Source: Duncaniella sp. (GTDB taxonomy: Bacteria; Bacteroidota; Bacteroidia; Bacteroidales; Muribaculaceae). Taken from it: DNA of 8,363 nucleotides. Location of the stretch: positions 1 through 8,363 of the forward strand of contig JAIDJD010000411.1 in the NCBI GenBank assembly GCA_029052375.1. The letters run 5' to 3'. This document shows positions 1-6,204 of the stretch, in pieces. The notes under the pieces were generated by a model. It saw nothing but the letters and a program-made list of their open reading frames with translations, made no database searches and had not been told where the DNA came from. Position 1 is the first letter of the stretch; each line of letters begins with the position of its first letter. A program made the position numbers and the translations under genes.

Positions 1-167
1 TAGGTGAGAGGGGTGAGTATAGGTGAGAGGGGTGAGTATAGGTGAGAGGGGTGAGTATAGGTGAGAGGGGTGAGTATGGATGAGTATGGGTGAGTATGGG
101 TGAGTATGGATGAGTATGGGTGAGTATGGGTGAGTATGGGTGAGTATGGGTGAGTATGGATGAGTAT
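1..167. repeat. Two-tier G-rich tandem repeat array (19-mer x4, then 10-mer x9)
   Basis: Four exact copies of the 19-mer AGGTGAGAGGGGTGAGTAT occupy 2-77. Nine copies of a 10-mer follow at 78-167, each either GGGTGAGTAT or GGATGAGTAT. The last ten bases of every 19-mer are the same GGGTGAGTAT, so the 19-mer looks like a decamer plus a shortened, altered decamer, and the array probably grew by slippage. The GGA variant sits at units 1, 4 and 9 of the decamer block. The plus strand has no C anywhere in 1-167. No frame through it belongs to a recognisable protein. The array touches the left edge, so its true length is unknown. The repeat structure is seen directly; any function is unknown. Confidence 0.95.
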
Positions 168-176
168 CCGAAAGAT

Positions 177-435
177 GGCGTCCGAATGGACGCCGGTTTA
201 GCAGTAACCGGGTACGCCGGAGCCCTCAGCGGAGGCGTGCCCGGAAAGTCCGAACACAAATAGTGGCGTCCGAATGGACGCCGATTTACAAAAACACCGG
301 ATGATAAGCAAATTTGCCTGAGATACAAATCGGCGTCCTTGCGGACGCCATTCATGGGCGGGCACAAATCCGGGCACGCCTCCGCTAAGAGCTACGGCGT
401 ACCCGGTTACTGGTAAATCTGCGTCCAAGGGACGC
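177..435. repeat. Large symmetric palindromic element with nested hairpins
   Basis: This is a long imperfect inverted repeat. The arms at 202-245 and 369-412 match at about 41 of 44 positions, including two perfect 18-bp blocks (202-219 with 395-412, and 228-245 with 369-386). Four small palindromes built on GGCGTCC/GGACGCC are placed almost symmetrically around them: 177-194 (loop GAAT), 265-282 (loop GAAT), 332-349 (loop TTGC) and 421-435 (stem GCGTCC, loop AAG). The inner two each lie exactly 19 bp from their arm, and the outer two lie 7 and 8 bp away. The centre (283-331) is AT-rich and weakly matched. It encodes no recognisable transposase or protein. It could be a MITE-like or REP/BIME-like repeat, or a structured RNA. 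I see no clear target-site duplication. Confidence 0.85.
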
Positions 436-512
436 TTTAGATGCGTCGGACAAAAAACACAAAAAAGGAGGGAATGGGAGCAATCCCAGGTAAATCAACG
501 TTCAATCGACGC
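421..512. repeat. Diverged long direct repeat, copy 1
   Basis: This stretch aligns nearly end to end with 710-800. Shared blocks are GGACGCTTTA, a GTCGG block followed by an A-rich run, GGAGGGAATGGG, an AATCC block, and AAATCAAC. Each copy is bracketed by a CAAnnGACGC block at both ends (about 426 and 503 here), 77 bp apart. The first bracket overlaps the outermost hairpin of the palindromic element at 177-435, which links the two repeat types. A small hairpin inside (475-488, stem TGGGA, loop GCAA) is not kept in copy 2. No coding frame runs through both copies. Confidence 0.75.
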
Positions 513-529
513 CATGAATGGATTGGCGT
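509..529. repeat. Small hairpin ACGCCA/TGGCGT
   Basis: A 6-bp perfect stem (509-514 with 524-529) encloses a 9-nt loop. It is related to the GGCGTCC palindromes of the neighbouring element and lies at the right end of direct-repeat copy 1. There is no T-tract on either strand, so it does not look like a terminator. Confidence 0.5.
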
Positions 530-534
530 TGGTA

Positions 535-552
535 GGCGCAAAACATTGCGCC
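535..552. repeat. Small palindrome GGCGCAA-AACA-TTGCGCC
   Basis: A 7-bp perfect stem (535-541 with 546-552) has a 4-nt loop. It is preceded by GGTA and resembles the second palindrome at 601-620, so the two are probably copies of one short dispersed repeat. Neither is followed by a T-run. Confidence 0.7.
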
Positions 553-600
553 ACTACTGATATGGCGAAATCCAACACTGAATCATACTTGAACCGGTAG

Positions 601-620
601 GGGCGCAATAAATTGCGCCC
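601..620. repeat. Small palindrome GGGCGCAA-TAAA-TTGCGCCC
   Basis: An 8-bp perfect stem (601-608 with 613-620) has a TAAA loop. It is preceded by CCGGTAG, much like the GGTAG before the 535-552 palindrome. It is a short extragenic palindrome of unknown role. The following 621-709 shows no gene, repeat or site that I can support. Confidence 0.7.
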
Positions 621-709
621 ACGGAATAGGGTGGCTGGAAGAGTATGGGCAAGAAGGTCAGCGGATTTTCACAGCGGATGATTGGTAACCCCAGAGTTTC
701 GGCAAGATG

Positions 710-800
710 GCGCCCAAAGGACGCTTTAAATGGGTCGGGCTACAACACATAAAAGGAGGGAATGGGCGTAATCCAGGGGAAATCAACATCCAAAGGACGC
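710..800. repeat. Diverged long direct repeat, copy 2
   Basis: This is the second copy of the unit at 421-512, with substitutions and one or two single-base gaps. It is bracketed by CAAAGGACGCTTT at 715-727 and again at 791-803, 76 bp apart. After the second bracket the GTGGGTC sequence resembles the start of another unit, which then breaks off near 814. The bases just before it (704-712, AAGATGGCG) also match 172-180 at the left edge of the palindromic element, so the same repeat family borders both. It is non-coding as far as can be seen. Confidence 0.75.
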
Positions 801-837
801 TTTGACGTGGGTCTGCCGCCTCTGGCGCGTATGCAAT

Positions 838-871
838 AAAAAAGTCCCCCGCCATTGCTGGCGGAGGACTT
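838..871 (-). terminator. Rho-independent terminator of the susC-susD transcript
   Basis: Read on the minus strand, a GC-rich hairpin begins 21 bp after the susD stop codon. The stem pairs 860-871 with 842-853, 12 positions with one mismatch (848 against 865), around a 6-nt loop. Six T residues follow directly (838-843). Position, stem and T-run all fit an intrinsic terminator, which indicates that susD is the last gene of its operon. Confidence 0.9.
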
Positions 872-891
872 GTATCAAGTGTGGGGTTGGA

Positions 892-2562
892 TTACCACTT
901 ACCCTTGTCGAAGTTGACATCCGAGTCAGGAATCTGCTCATAAACACCCTCTGTATTGGGGTTGTTCCAGCCACGGACACCGGCATTGTTCTCCTCCTCT
1001 GTATCGAGGAACACCATGTTGGTCCATGCAGGACGGCCGTTGGTGTTGAAGCGGGTCTCGGCATACCAGTTGGTATTCTTATAGCCACGGGTCACAGAGT
1101 AGTTGAGACGCTTGATGTCCCAGAGGGTCTGTCCCTCGCCCCAGAACTCTACGCGCTTCTGGAAGACAATCTCCTCCACTACATCCTCCTGCGAAGAAAC
1201 CTTGCAGTTGTAGGAGGGATAGCGGTAAGTCTTCATGAAGTTTACGAGAGCCTGCTTGCCCTCGGCGGCGTTGAGGTGGGCGGCAGCCTCGATAGAGATG
1301 AAGTGCATCTCCTCGACACGCATCAGGGGAAGCGCTGAGGCCGATGCCACGGTGTAGTCTACGAGATTGCCCTCGACGGGACGGAACTTGATGGAGCAAT
1401 ACTTGTACTTGCTGGAGAATTTAAGCTTATCCGGGTTGGTGTTGACACCGTTGATCTGCACCTTGCCAAGAAGGAGAATCGAGGTAGGCACCCAGGAGAG
1501 CTTGCGGAAGTCGCTGTTGTTGATACGCTTGTAGAAGTCTGCGTCAGGAGTGAAGCAAGCACCGGCTGCAGCGTAGGTGTATGCAGGCTCAGGAGACAAG
1601 AACGAGGTGAAGTTGCAGATACCAGTGGTGACGGCACGGTTCTCAGCTACGAGCTGGCAGGAGAGCATCCAGGAGTTGTTGTTCGCGGGGGTATTGAAAC
1701 CGGTCTTGGGGTCGGTCCACTGAGCCTCGGTCAGAGGAGTCTTGCCGCTCTCGGCGATAGCGAGGTCGGCATACTTCTTGGCGTTGGCATAGTCCTCGAT
1801 CCACATATAGAGACGGGCCTTGAGGCCGTAGACAACAGCGAGGTTGCCATAGTTCTGTGCATCGAGCTCCTCGGGGCGATACTGGATGTTGGCCTCGGCA
1901 TAGTCGAGGTCAGAGAGGATAAACTCAGCCATCTTGGCGCGGGGAGCGCGGGGGTTGTTGCGGGCCTCCTCCTGGGTAGTCTTCTCGGTGACGATAGGAT
2001 AGGTGAGACCGGTGACGTCGTTGCCGGCCGCGGTGATGGGCGATGTGGCGTCGCAGGGGAGATACTCAAACCAGCGAGCGCAGTCGAGATAGGCGAGCGC
2101 ACGATAGGTAAGAGCCACGGCGCGGGCACCCTTGGAATAATCATCCTCTACAGTCTCGGGGTAAGCCTCGGCCGCCTTGTTGCAGGTGAGCACGAGCTTG
2201 CCGAGATAGAGGGTTATGAGCTGGGGGAACCAATAGCCAGACTGAATCTTGTTCTGGGCATAACCGCCGTACTGGTCGTAGTTGGTGCCGTTGGGGTTGA
2301 TGCACATATCGCCGGTCATACGGTCGCGCATGATCATCATGCCGGCATAGCCGATATCACAGTGTTTGTCTGTGTTGTCACTGCCGCAATAGAGTATCAT
2401 CGAGGGGATGGCGGCGATGGCAGAAATACCGGCGGTGGGCGATGACTGCAGCTGGTCTGTGGTCACGCTGCTTCCGTTGGGCTGCACCTCCTCTATACAC
2501 GAGGTGAAGGAGAGCATCGCGGCGGAGCTGAGAGCGAGCGCTGCTAATATTTTGCTTTTCAT
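892..2562 (-). CDS. SusD/RagB-family surface nutrient-binding lipoprotein
   Basis: This 556-residue lipoprotein is the SusD-type partner of the SusC transporter encoded just upstream. The family sits as a lid on the SusC barrel and captures glycans, peptides or other oligomers. The signal peptide ends at Cys22 (LSFTSC), a loose Bacteroidota lipobox. The acidic IEE directly after the cysteine resembles the lipoprotein export signal that sends lipoproteins to the cell surface. Helical, TPR-like regions lie roughly at 108-165 and 205-270. C-terminal family signatures are RVEEMHFISIEA (415-426) and FWGEGQTLWDIKRL (473-486). The length is typical. The start ATG is 34 bp after the susC stop, and the order susC then susD is the usual one. 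Eleven cysteines besides Cys22 (59, 68, 87, 127, 161, 170, 302, 316, 336, 389, 453) seem many for an exported lipoprotein. The family call is secure; the ligand is unknown. Confidence 0.95.
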   Translation of the reverse strand: MKSKILAALALSSAAMLSFTSCIEEVQPNGSSVTTDQLQSSPTAGISAIAAIPSMILYCGSDNTDKHCDIGYAGMMIMRDRMTGDMCINPNGTNYDQYGGYAQNKIQSGYWFPQLITLYLGKLVLTCNKAAEAYPETVEDDYSKGARAVALTYRALAYLDCARWFEYLPCDATSPITAAGNDVTGLTYPIVTEKTTQEEARNNPRAPRAKMAEFILSDLDYAEANIQYRPEELDAQNYGNLAVVYGLKARLYMWIEDYANAKKYADLAIAESGKTPLTEAQWTDPKTGFNTPANNNSWMLSCQLVAENRAVTTGICNFTSFLSPEPAYTYAAAGACFTPDADFYKRINNSDFRKLSWVPTSILLLGKVQINGVNTNPDKLKFSSKYKYCSIKFRPVEGNLVDYTVASASALPLMRVEEMHFISIEAAAHLNAAEGKQALVNFMKTYRYPSYNCKVSSQEDVVEEIVFQKRVEFWGEGQTLWDIKRLNYSVTRGYKNTNWYAETRFNTNGRPAWTNMVFLDTEEENNAGVRGWNNPNTEGVYEQIPDSDVNFDKGKW

Positions 2563-2596
2563 ATTATGCTTGGGTTGTCTAAATCGTGAAGGAGAA

Positions 2597-5500
2597 TTAG
2601 AAGCTGACGGTGATACCGCCCGAGAAGGTGCGTACGGGAGAGTAGAACGAAGCGCTCGAAGAGCCGGTCACGTTCTGCTCGCCGGAAGCGGCGGCCATGG
2701 ACTGGCGGGGATCAAGACCCTTGCGCTTGCTCCATACTGCCACGTTGTCGGCAGAGAAGTAGAGGCGGATCTTCTCAAGCTGCATCTTCTTGACAGCCTT
2801 GGTGGGGATGGTATAGCCCACGTTGATGTTCTGCAGAGAGAGATAGTTGGCAGACACCAGGAAGCGGGTCGAAGTGCGGGTGAGGTTGTTGTCGCCGTAA
2901 GCAAAGCGGGGCTGGGTGGCGTTGGGGTTGTCAGGAGACCATGCATCGAGGATATCCTTGTGGAAGGCACTCTGAGATGTGTTGGTCGGGGGAGCCATGA
3001 GGCCTGCATAGGTAGAGTCGTACACCTTGCCGCCGGCAGAGTAGTTGAAGTCTACGGTGAAGTCAAAGCCGTAGATGTAACCGTTGACGCCGAAGCCGCC
3101 ATAGATCTTGGGCACTGCAGAGCCCTGGAGGTGGTAGTCCTTGGTAGAGTTGAGGTCGCTGTAGTTGGTGGTGATCTGCTCTACGTCGTAAGTGTAAGGA
3201 TTGCCGTTCTCATCCTTGGCGTTGATGGTGACGGTGCGGCGATACATGGGAAGACCGGTAGCATCAAGCATCTTCACATTGCCGTCCTCGCCAATTACAG
3301 GATAGCCGTCCTCGCCATATACGGGGATACCGGTGCGGTCCACGCCGAGATAGGTAGGCATCGAGAAGGTGTAGAGCGACTTGCCCTCGCCGAAGTAGAA
3401 CATACCCGAAGAATAGCCGGGGACGCCGTCGCGGACAGTGGTCTTGGAGGGCTCGGCGAGACGGGTTATCTTGTTGGACAGAGTGGTGAGGTTGGCGTTG
3501 AGGCTGATGGTGATGTTCTTGGAGCGGTAAACATCGCCGTGGAGGTCGATCTCGACACCCTGGTTGACCATGTCGCCCACGTTGTCATAGAAGCCGGTGT
3601 AGCCGAACGAGTAGGGAAGAGGCATACGGTAGAGCATATCGGTGGTCTTGCGGTGGAAATACTCTACAGTACCGCCGAGACGGTCGTTCCAGAAGCCGAA
3701 GTCAACGCCGGCGTTGAAGTTGCCGCCCTTCTCCCAGGTGATGTTGGGATTGCCCATGGTGAGGGGCTCGGCGGCGGGCATACCGTTGGAGTTGACAATC
3801 TTGAAGGTGTTGGTGTAGCGGTAGTTGCCGATGCGGTCGTTGCCCTGCTCACCATAAGAAGCCTTGATCTTGAGCATATCGATCCAGGTCTGGTCCTCAA
3901 GGAACTTCTCGTTGTTGAGAATCCAGGCGGCGCCGAAGCTCCAGAAGTTGCCCCAGCGGTGGTCGGGATGGAAGCGCGAGGAGGCGTCGCGGCGGAACGA
4001 TGCAGAAGCGTAGTAGCGGCCGTCATACTCATAGTTTGCGCGGGCAAACCAGCCTTCGTTGTTGTAGTTGGTGATGCTCGAGCCGTTGTGGTTGGCAGAG
4101 ATAGCGCCGGAGAGCTCGGTGTTGCCGGGCAGGAGCATATTGTTGGCGTTGGCGTAGAGGCTGGACACCTTGAGCACATAGTTCTCGTGGCCGAGGAGGA
4201 CAGACACAGAGTGGCGGTCGAAGTCGCGGGTCCAGTTGAGGAGCTGCTGGAAGGTGACGTCGAATGTGCGGTCGTGCTCGACAGTCACAGAACCGTTCTG
4301 GTCAGAGTAAGAGCCGTAGAAGGGGTTCACCACGCCATTGTAGCGCACCTCGTCGAGGGTGAAGGCGTTGTTGGTGGTGAACTTGAAGTCGCGGAGGAAG
4401 CGGATCTCGGCAAAGGCGTTGCCGTTGAAGGCGTTGCCGTTATACTTCTCGACGTTCAGGAGGTTGTCCATGAGGGGGTTGGCGTCGGTCCATACGGGAC
4501 GCTCGAGGCCGGCGTTCATGCCATCGCCGTAGTCCATCATCTGGCGGCCCATGTTGTCGCGCATGATCTGGCCGTTGCCGTCGCGCACGAAGAGGGGATA
4601 GATGGGGGGCATCTGGCTGGCCACAGCGAAGACGTTGCCTACGTTGTTCTCGCCGTCAGAGGTGCCGAAGTCCTTGGAGATGTAGTGGCTGTAAGCTACG
4701 TTGGCGCCCACCTTGAGCCAAGGCTTGGCCTGAATGTCGGCAGAGAGGCGCGATGCGATGCGCTCGAATCCGGAGTTGGGCGAGATACCCTCGTTCTTCA
4801 GATAGTTGGTCGAGAAGAAGAAAGAGCTCTTGTCGTTGGACTGGGACACGCTGACGCTGTACTCCTGGCGGAGGCTCTTGCGGTAGGCGTAGTCGTCCCA
4901 ATTGTCGGCAGTGAGATAGTAATCCTGGCCGTTGTAGCTGACGGTGTTGCCGAGGACAGCATCGGGGTTGAGCTGGTTGCCGTTGACGATAAGGTTGCCG
5001 CCATTGGTGTTGTAGATGTTGTAGCCGAGGTCGCCGAGAAGCTGCTTGTTGATATGGTTGTCAAGCGCTTCGCCTTCTTTAGGTTTGCCCAGAAGACCGA
5101 AGTTGTTCTGGTTGAGAAGGGCGGTGGCATAGGTCTCATAGTAGCCCTTGGGGGAACTGATCACGTCATAGTTGGGTATGGCGCGGGAGTTCTGGCCCCA
5201 CTTGGCATCGAAGGTGACGCGGGCCTCGCCCTTGCCCTTCTTGGTGGTGATGAGGATGACACCGTTGGCGCCGCGCGCACCGTAGAGGGCGTTCGAGGCG
5301 GCGTCCTTGAGGACGGTCATCGACTCGATATCCTGAGAGGCAATGGTGTTGAGGTCGCCCGAGAAGGGAGTGCCGTCAAGCACGATGAGGGGGTCGTTGC
5401 CTGCGTTGATCGAAGAGATACCGCGGATGAAGATGGTGGGCGAGGAGTTGGGAGCGCCCGACACGTTGTTGAGCTGGACACCTGCCACGCGGCCGCTGAG

Positions 5501-5917
5501 GGCCTCTACGGGGTTGGTGACCTGCATACTCTCGAGAGTGGAGGCGTCAAGCACAGAAGCAGAGCCGGTGAAGGACGAGCGCTTCTGTGTGCCGTAGGCT
5601 ACGGTGATCACCTCGTCGAGAACGTTGGAGTTCTCGAGAACAATCTTCATGGGGTTAGGTGTAATCTCGACATCCTTCGAGACCATACCCACATAAGACA
5701 CTGACAATTTCTTTACGGAGGCGGGGAGGGAGAGGGTGAAGTTACCGTCGATGTCTGTGGTGACACCGAGAGAGGTACCCGTACCCATGACAGTAGCACC
5801 TGTCAGGGGCTCGTCGCCGTCAGCGCTCACCACGGTGCCGGTGACGGTGCGGTTCTGTGCCGCAGCGCCCAGGGCAAATGTGACGATCACTGCAAGAAGC
5901 AGAAACAGCTTTTTCAT
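2597..5917 (-). CDS. SusC/RagA-family TonB-linked outer-membrane transporter
   Basis: This 1106-residue outer-membrane protein imports oligomeric nutrients into the periplasm, powered by TonB-ExbBD and working with the SusD lipoprotein encoded next. Residues 1-20 are a type I signal peptide (MKKLFLLLAVIV, likely cut after GAAA). A carboxypeptidase-regulatory-like beta-sandwich covers about 23-95 (GTVVSADGDEPLTGATV, DIDGNF, LSVSYVGM). The TonB-box region is DEVITVAYGTQKRS (101-114). The plug runs to about 230 and holds IFIRGISSI (162-170), PLIVLDGTPF (176-185) and TVLKDAASNALYGARGANGV (201-220). The rest is the 22-strand barrel, ending in FSGGITVSF with the C-terminal Phe expected for BAM-folded proteins. 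Length and domain order are complete, with no frameshift. There is no Shine-Dalgarno, as is usual in Bacteroidota. No hydrolase or regulator gene is adjacent, so the substrate cannot be assigned. Confidence 0.96.
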   Translation of the reverse strand: MKKLFLLLAVIVTFALGAAAQNRTVTGTVVSADGDEPLTGATVMGTGTSLGVTTDIDGNFTLSLPASVKKLSVSYVGMVSKDVEITPNPMKIVLENSNVLDEVITVAYGTQKRSSFTGSASVLDASTLESMQVTNPVEALSGRVAGVQLNNVSGAPNSSPTIFIRGISSINAGNDPLIVLDGTPFSGDLNTIASQDIESMTVLKDAASNALYGARGANGVILITTKKGKGEARVTFDAKWGQNSRAIPNYDVISSPKGYYETYATALLNQNNFGLLGKPKEGEALDNHINKQLLGDLGYNIYNTNGGNLIVNGNQLNPDAVLGNTVSYNGQDYYLTADNWDDYAYRKSLRQEYSVSVSQSNDKSSFFFSTNYLKNEGISPNSGFERIASRLSADIQAKPWLKVGANVAYSHYISKDFGTSDGENNVGNVFAVASQMPPIYPLFVRDGNGQIMRDNMGRQMMDYGDGMNAGLERPVWTDANPLMDNLLNVEKYNGNAFNGNAFAEIRFLRDFKFTTNNAFTLDEVRYNGVVNPFYGSYSDQNGSVTVEHDRTFDVTFQQLLNWTRDFDRHSVSVLLGHENYVLKVSSLYANANNMLLPGNTELSGAISANHNGSSITNYNNEGWFARANYEYDGRYYASASFRRDASSRFHPDHRWGNFWSFGAAWILNNEKFLEDQTWIDMLKIKASYGEQGNDRIGNYRYTNTFKIVNSNGMPAAEPLTMGNPNITWEKGGNFNAGVDFGFWNDRLGGTVEYFHRKTTDMLYRMPLPYSFGYTGFYDNVGDMVNQGVEIDLHGDVYRSKNITISLNANLTTLSNKITRLAEPSKTTVRDGVPGYSSGMFYFGEGKSLYTFSMPTYLGVDRTGIPVYGEDGYPVIGEDGNVKMLDATGLPMYRRTVTINAKDENGNPYTYDVEQITTNYSDLNSTKDYHLQGSAVPKIYGGFGVNGYIYGFDFTVDFNYSAGGKVYDSTYAGLMAPPTNTSQSAFHKDILDAWSPDNPNATQPRFAYGDNNLTRTSTRFLVSANYLSLQNINVGYTIPTKAVKKMQLEKIRLYFSADNVAVWSKRKGLDPRQSMAAASGEQNVTGSSSASFYSPVRTFSGGITVSF

Positions 5918-5974
5918 ACCTGGTGTAATGGATAAATTAAAGTATATAAAATAGGATAACTCTTAGCAATTGTA

Positions 5975-5997
5975 TGAGGCAGGTCTACACTACCTCA
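5975..5997 (-). other. Hairpin in the putative susC 5' leader
   Basis: An 8-bp stem (5990-5997 with 5975-5982; one G-U pair when read as minus-strand RNA) encloses a 7-nt loop. It lies between the proposed promoter and the susC start, so it would be inside an mRNA leader of about 85 nt. There is no T-run after it, so it is not a terminator. It might stabilise the message or be a regulatory target; that role is inferred. Confidence 0.4.
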
Positions 5998-6010
5998 ACC
6001 TATGAGAATG

Positions 6011-6018
6011 CAAAATTA
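6011..6018 (-). promoter_or_regulatory. Putative susC promoter, -7 box TAATTTTG
   Basis: On the minus strand TAATTTTG matches the Bacteroidota housekeeping -7 consensus TAnnTTTG exactly. It lies in the AT-rich gap about 94 bp before the susC ATG, which would put the start of transcription near 6004. The expected -33 TTTG is not evident at normal spacing: the region upstream reads TTTTATAC, then an A-run. This could mean an activator-dependent promoter. A weaker alternative is a TATACTTTAA stretch at 5938-5947 with TTG at 5967-5969, much closer to the gene. Confidence 0.5.
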
Positions 6019-6060
6019 ATATTTTTTTAAGAATCATGTATAAAATATTATCTAAATAAT

Positions 6061-6101
6061 TGTTAAATCCATGTTAAATGCTTTCCCAATGCCAAGCATT
6101 T
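6061..6101. promoter_or_regulatory. Operator-like repeats upstream of the susC promoter
   Basis: Two elements overlap here. TGTTAAAT occurs at 6061-6068 and 6072-6079, a direct repeat 11 bp apart, about one helical turn. AAATGCTT (6076-6083) and AAGCATTT (6094-6101) form a perfect 8-bp inverted repeat with a 10-bp spacer. Together they lie about 43 to 90 bp upstream of the proposed -7 box, where an activator would bind. No T-run follows on the minus strand, so a terminator role is unlikely. The repeats are seen directly; the regulatory role is inferred, and no regulator is encoded in the window. Confidence 0.4.
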
Positions 6102-6124
6102 TCCACTTTGGATGACAAATTGAA

Positions 6125-6167
6125 AGCCCGGCATGGCTTCTGACGTACTCAGAGCACATACCGGGCT
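6125..6167 (-). terminator. Probable 3' hairpin/terminator of the dcp gene
   Basis: A long hairpin starts 37 bp after the Dcp stop codon on the minus strand. The outer stem pairs 6157-6167 with 6125-6135 (11 bp, one G-U on the minus strand), and an inner 5-bp stem pairs 6149-6153 with 6139-6143 around a 5-nt loop. The sequence after it (TTCAATTTG) is only modestly T-rich, so termination may be partial or the hairpin may mainly protect the 3' end. The same sequence is less perfectly paired on the plus strand. Confidence 0.6.
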
Positions 6168-6204
6168 ATCAGTTTGGCGCAAGGCCTGAGAGCCGCTTAG
6201 GGCG

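Noticed and set aside
1..167. CRISPR array
   Set aside because: The units are 10 and 19 bp and directly adjacent with no unique spacers, and no cas gene is present.
198..428. 76-codon minus-strand open frame across the palindromic element
   Set aside because: It runs through both arms of the inverted repeat, so its two ends encode related reversed sequence. It has no recognisable domain or signal, and the frame is a by-product of the repeat.
177..435. Integron attC site or retron non-coding RNA
   Set aside because: No integrase, reverse transcriptase or cassette gene is nearby, and the palindrome lacks recognisable attC core boxes. The multi-hairpin symmetry fits a repeat element better.
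173..442. AGAT on both sides of the palindromic element as a target-site duplication
   Set aside because: It is only 4 bp, and the right copy is 3 bp away from the element end. A match this short is likely by chance.
475..488. Hairpin TGGGA-GCAA-TCCCA as a functional GNRA-capped RNA
   Set aside because: The stem is only 5 bp and is disrupted in the second direct-repeat copy, so there is no sign of conservation.
658..855. 65-codon minus-strand open frame
   Set aside because: It runs from inside the susCD terminator through direct-repeat copy 2 and shows no family features.
802..1338. 178-codon plus-strand open frame opposite the 3' end of susD
   Set aside because: It is codon-aligned antisense to susD and starts in the terminator region. 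Its composition is what the reverse complement of a biased gene gives.
2408..5704. 1098-codon plus-strand open frame opposite susC
   Set aside because: It has no domain, signal or plausible protein composition (Val, Gly, Ala, Glu and His rich). It is explained by the absence of TTA, CTA and TCA codons in susC.
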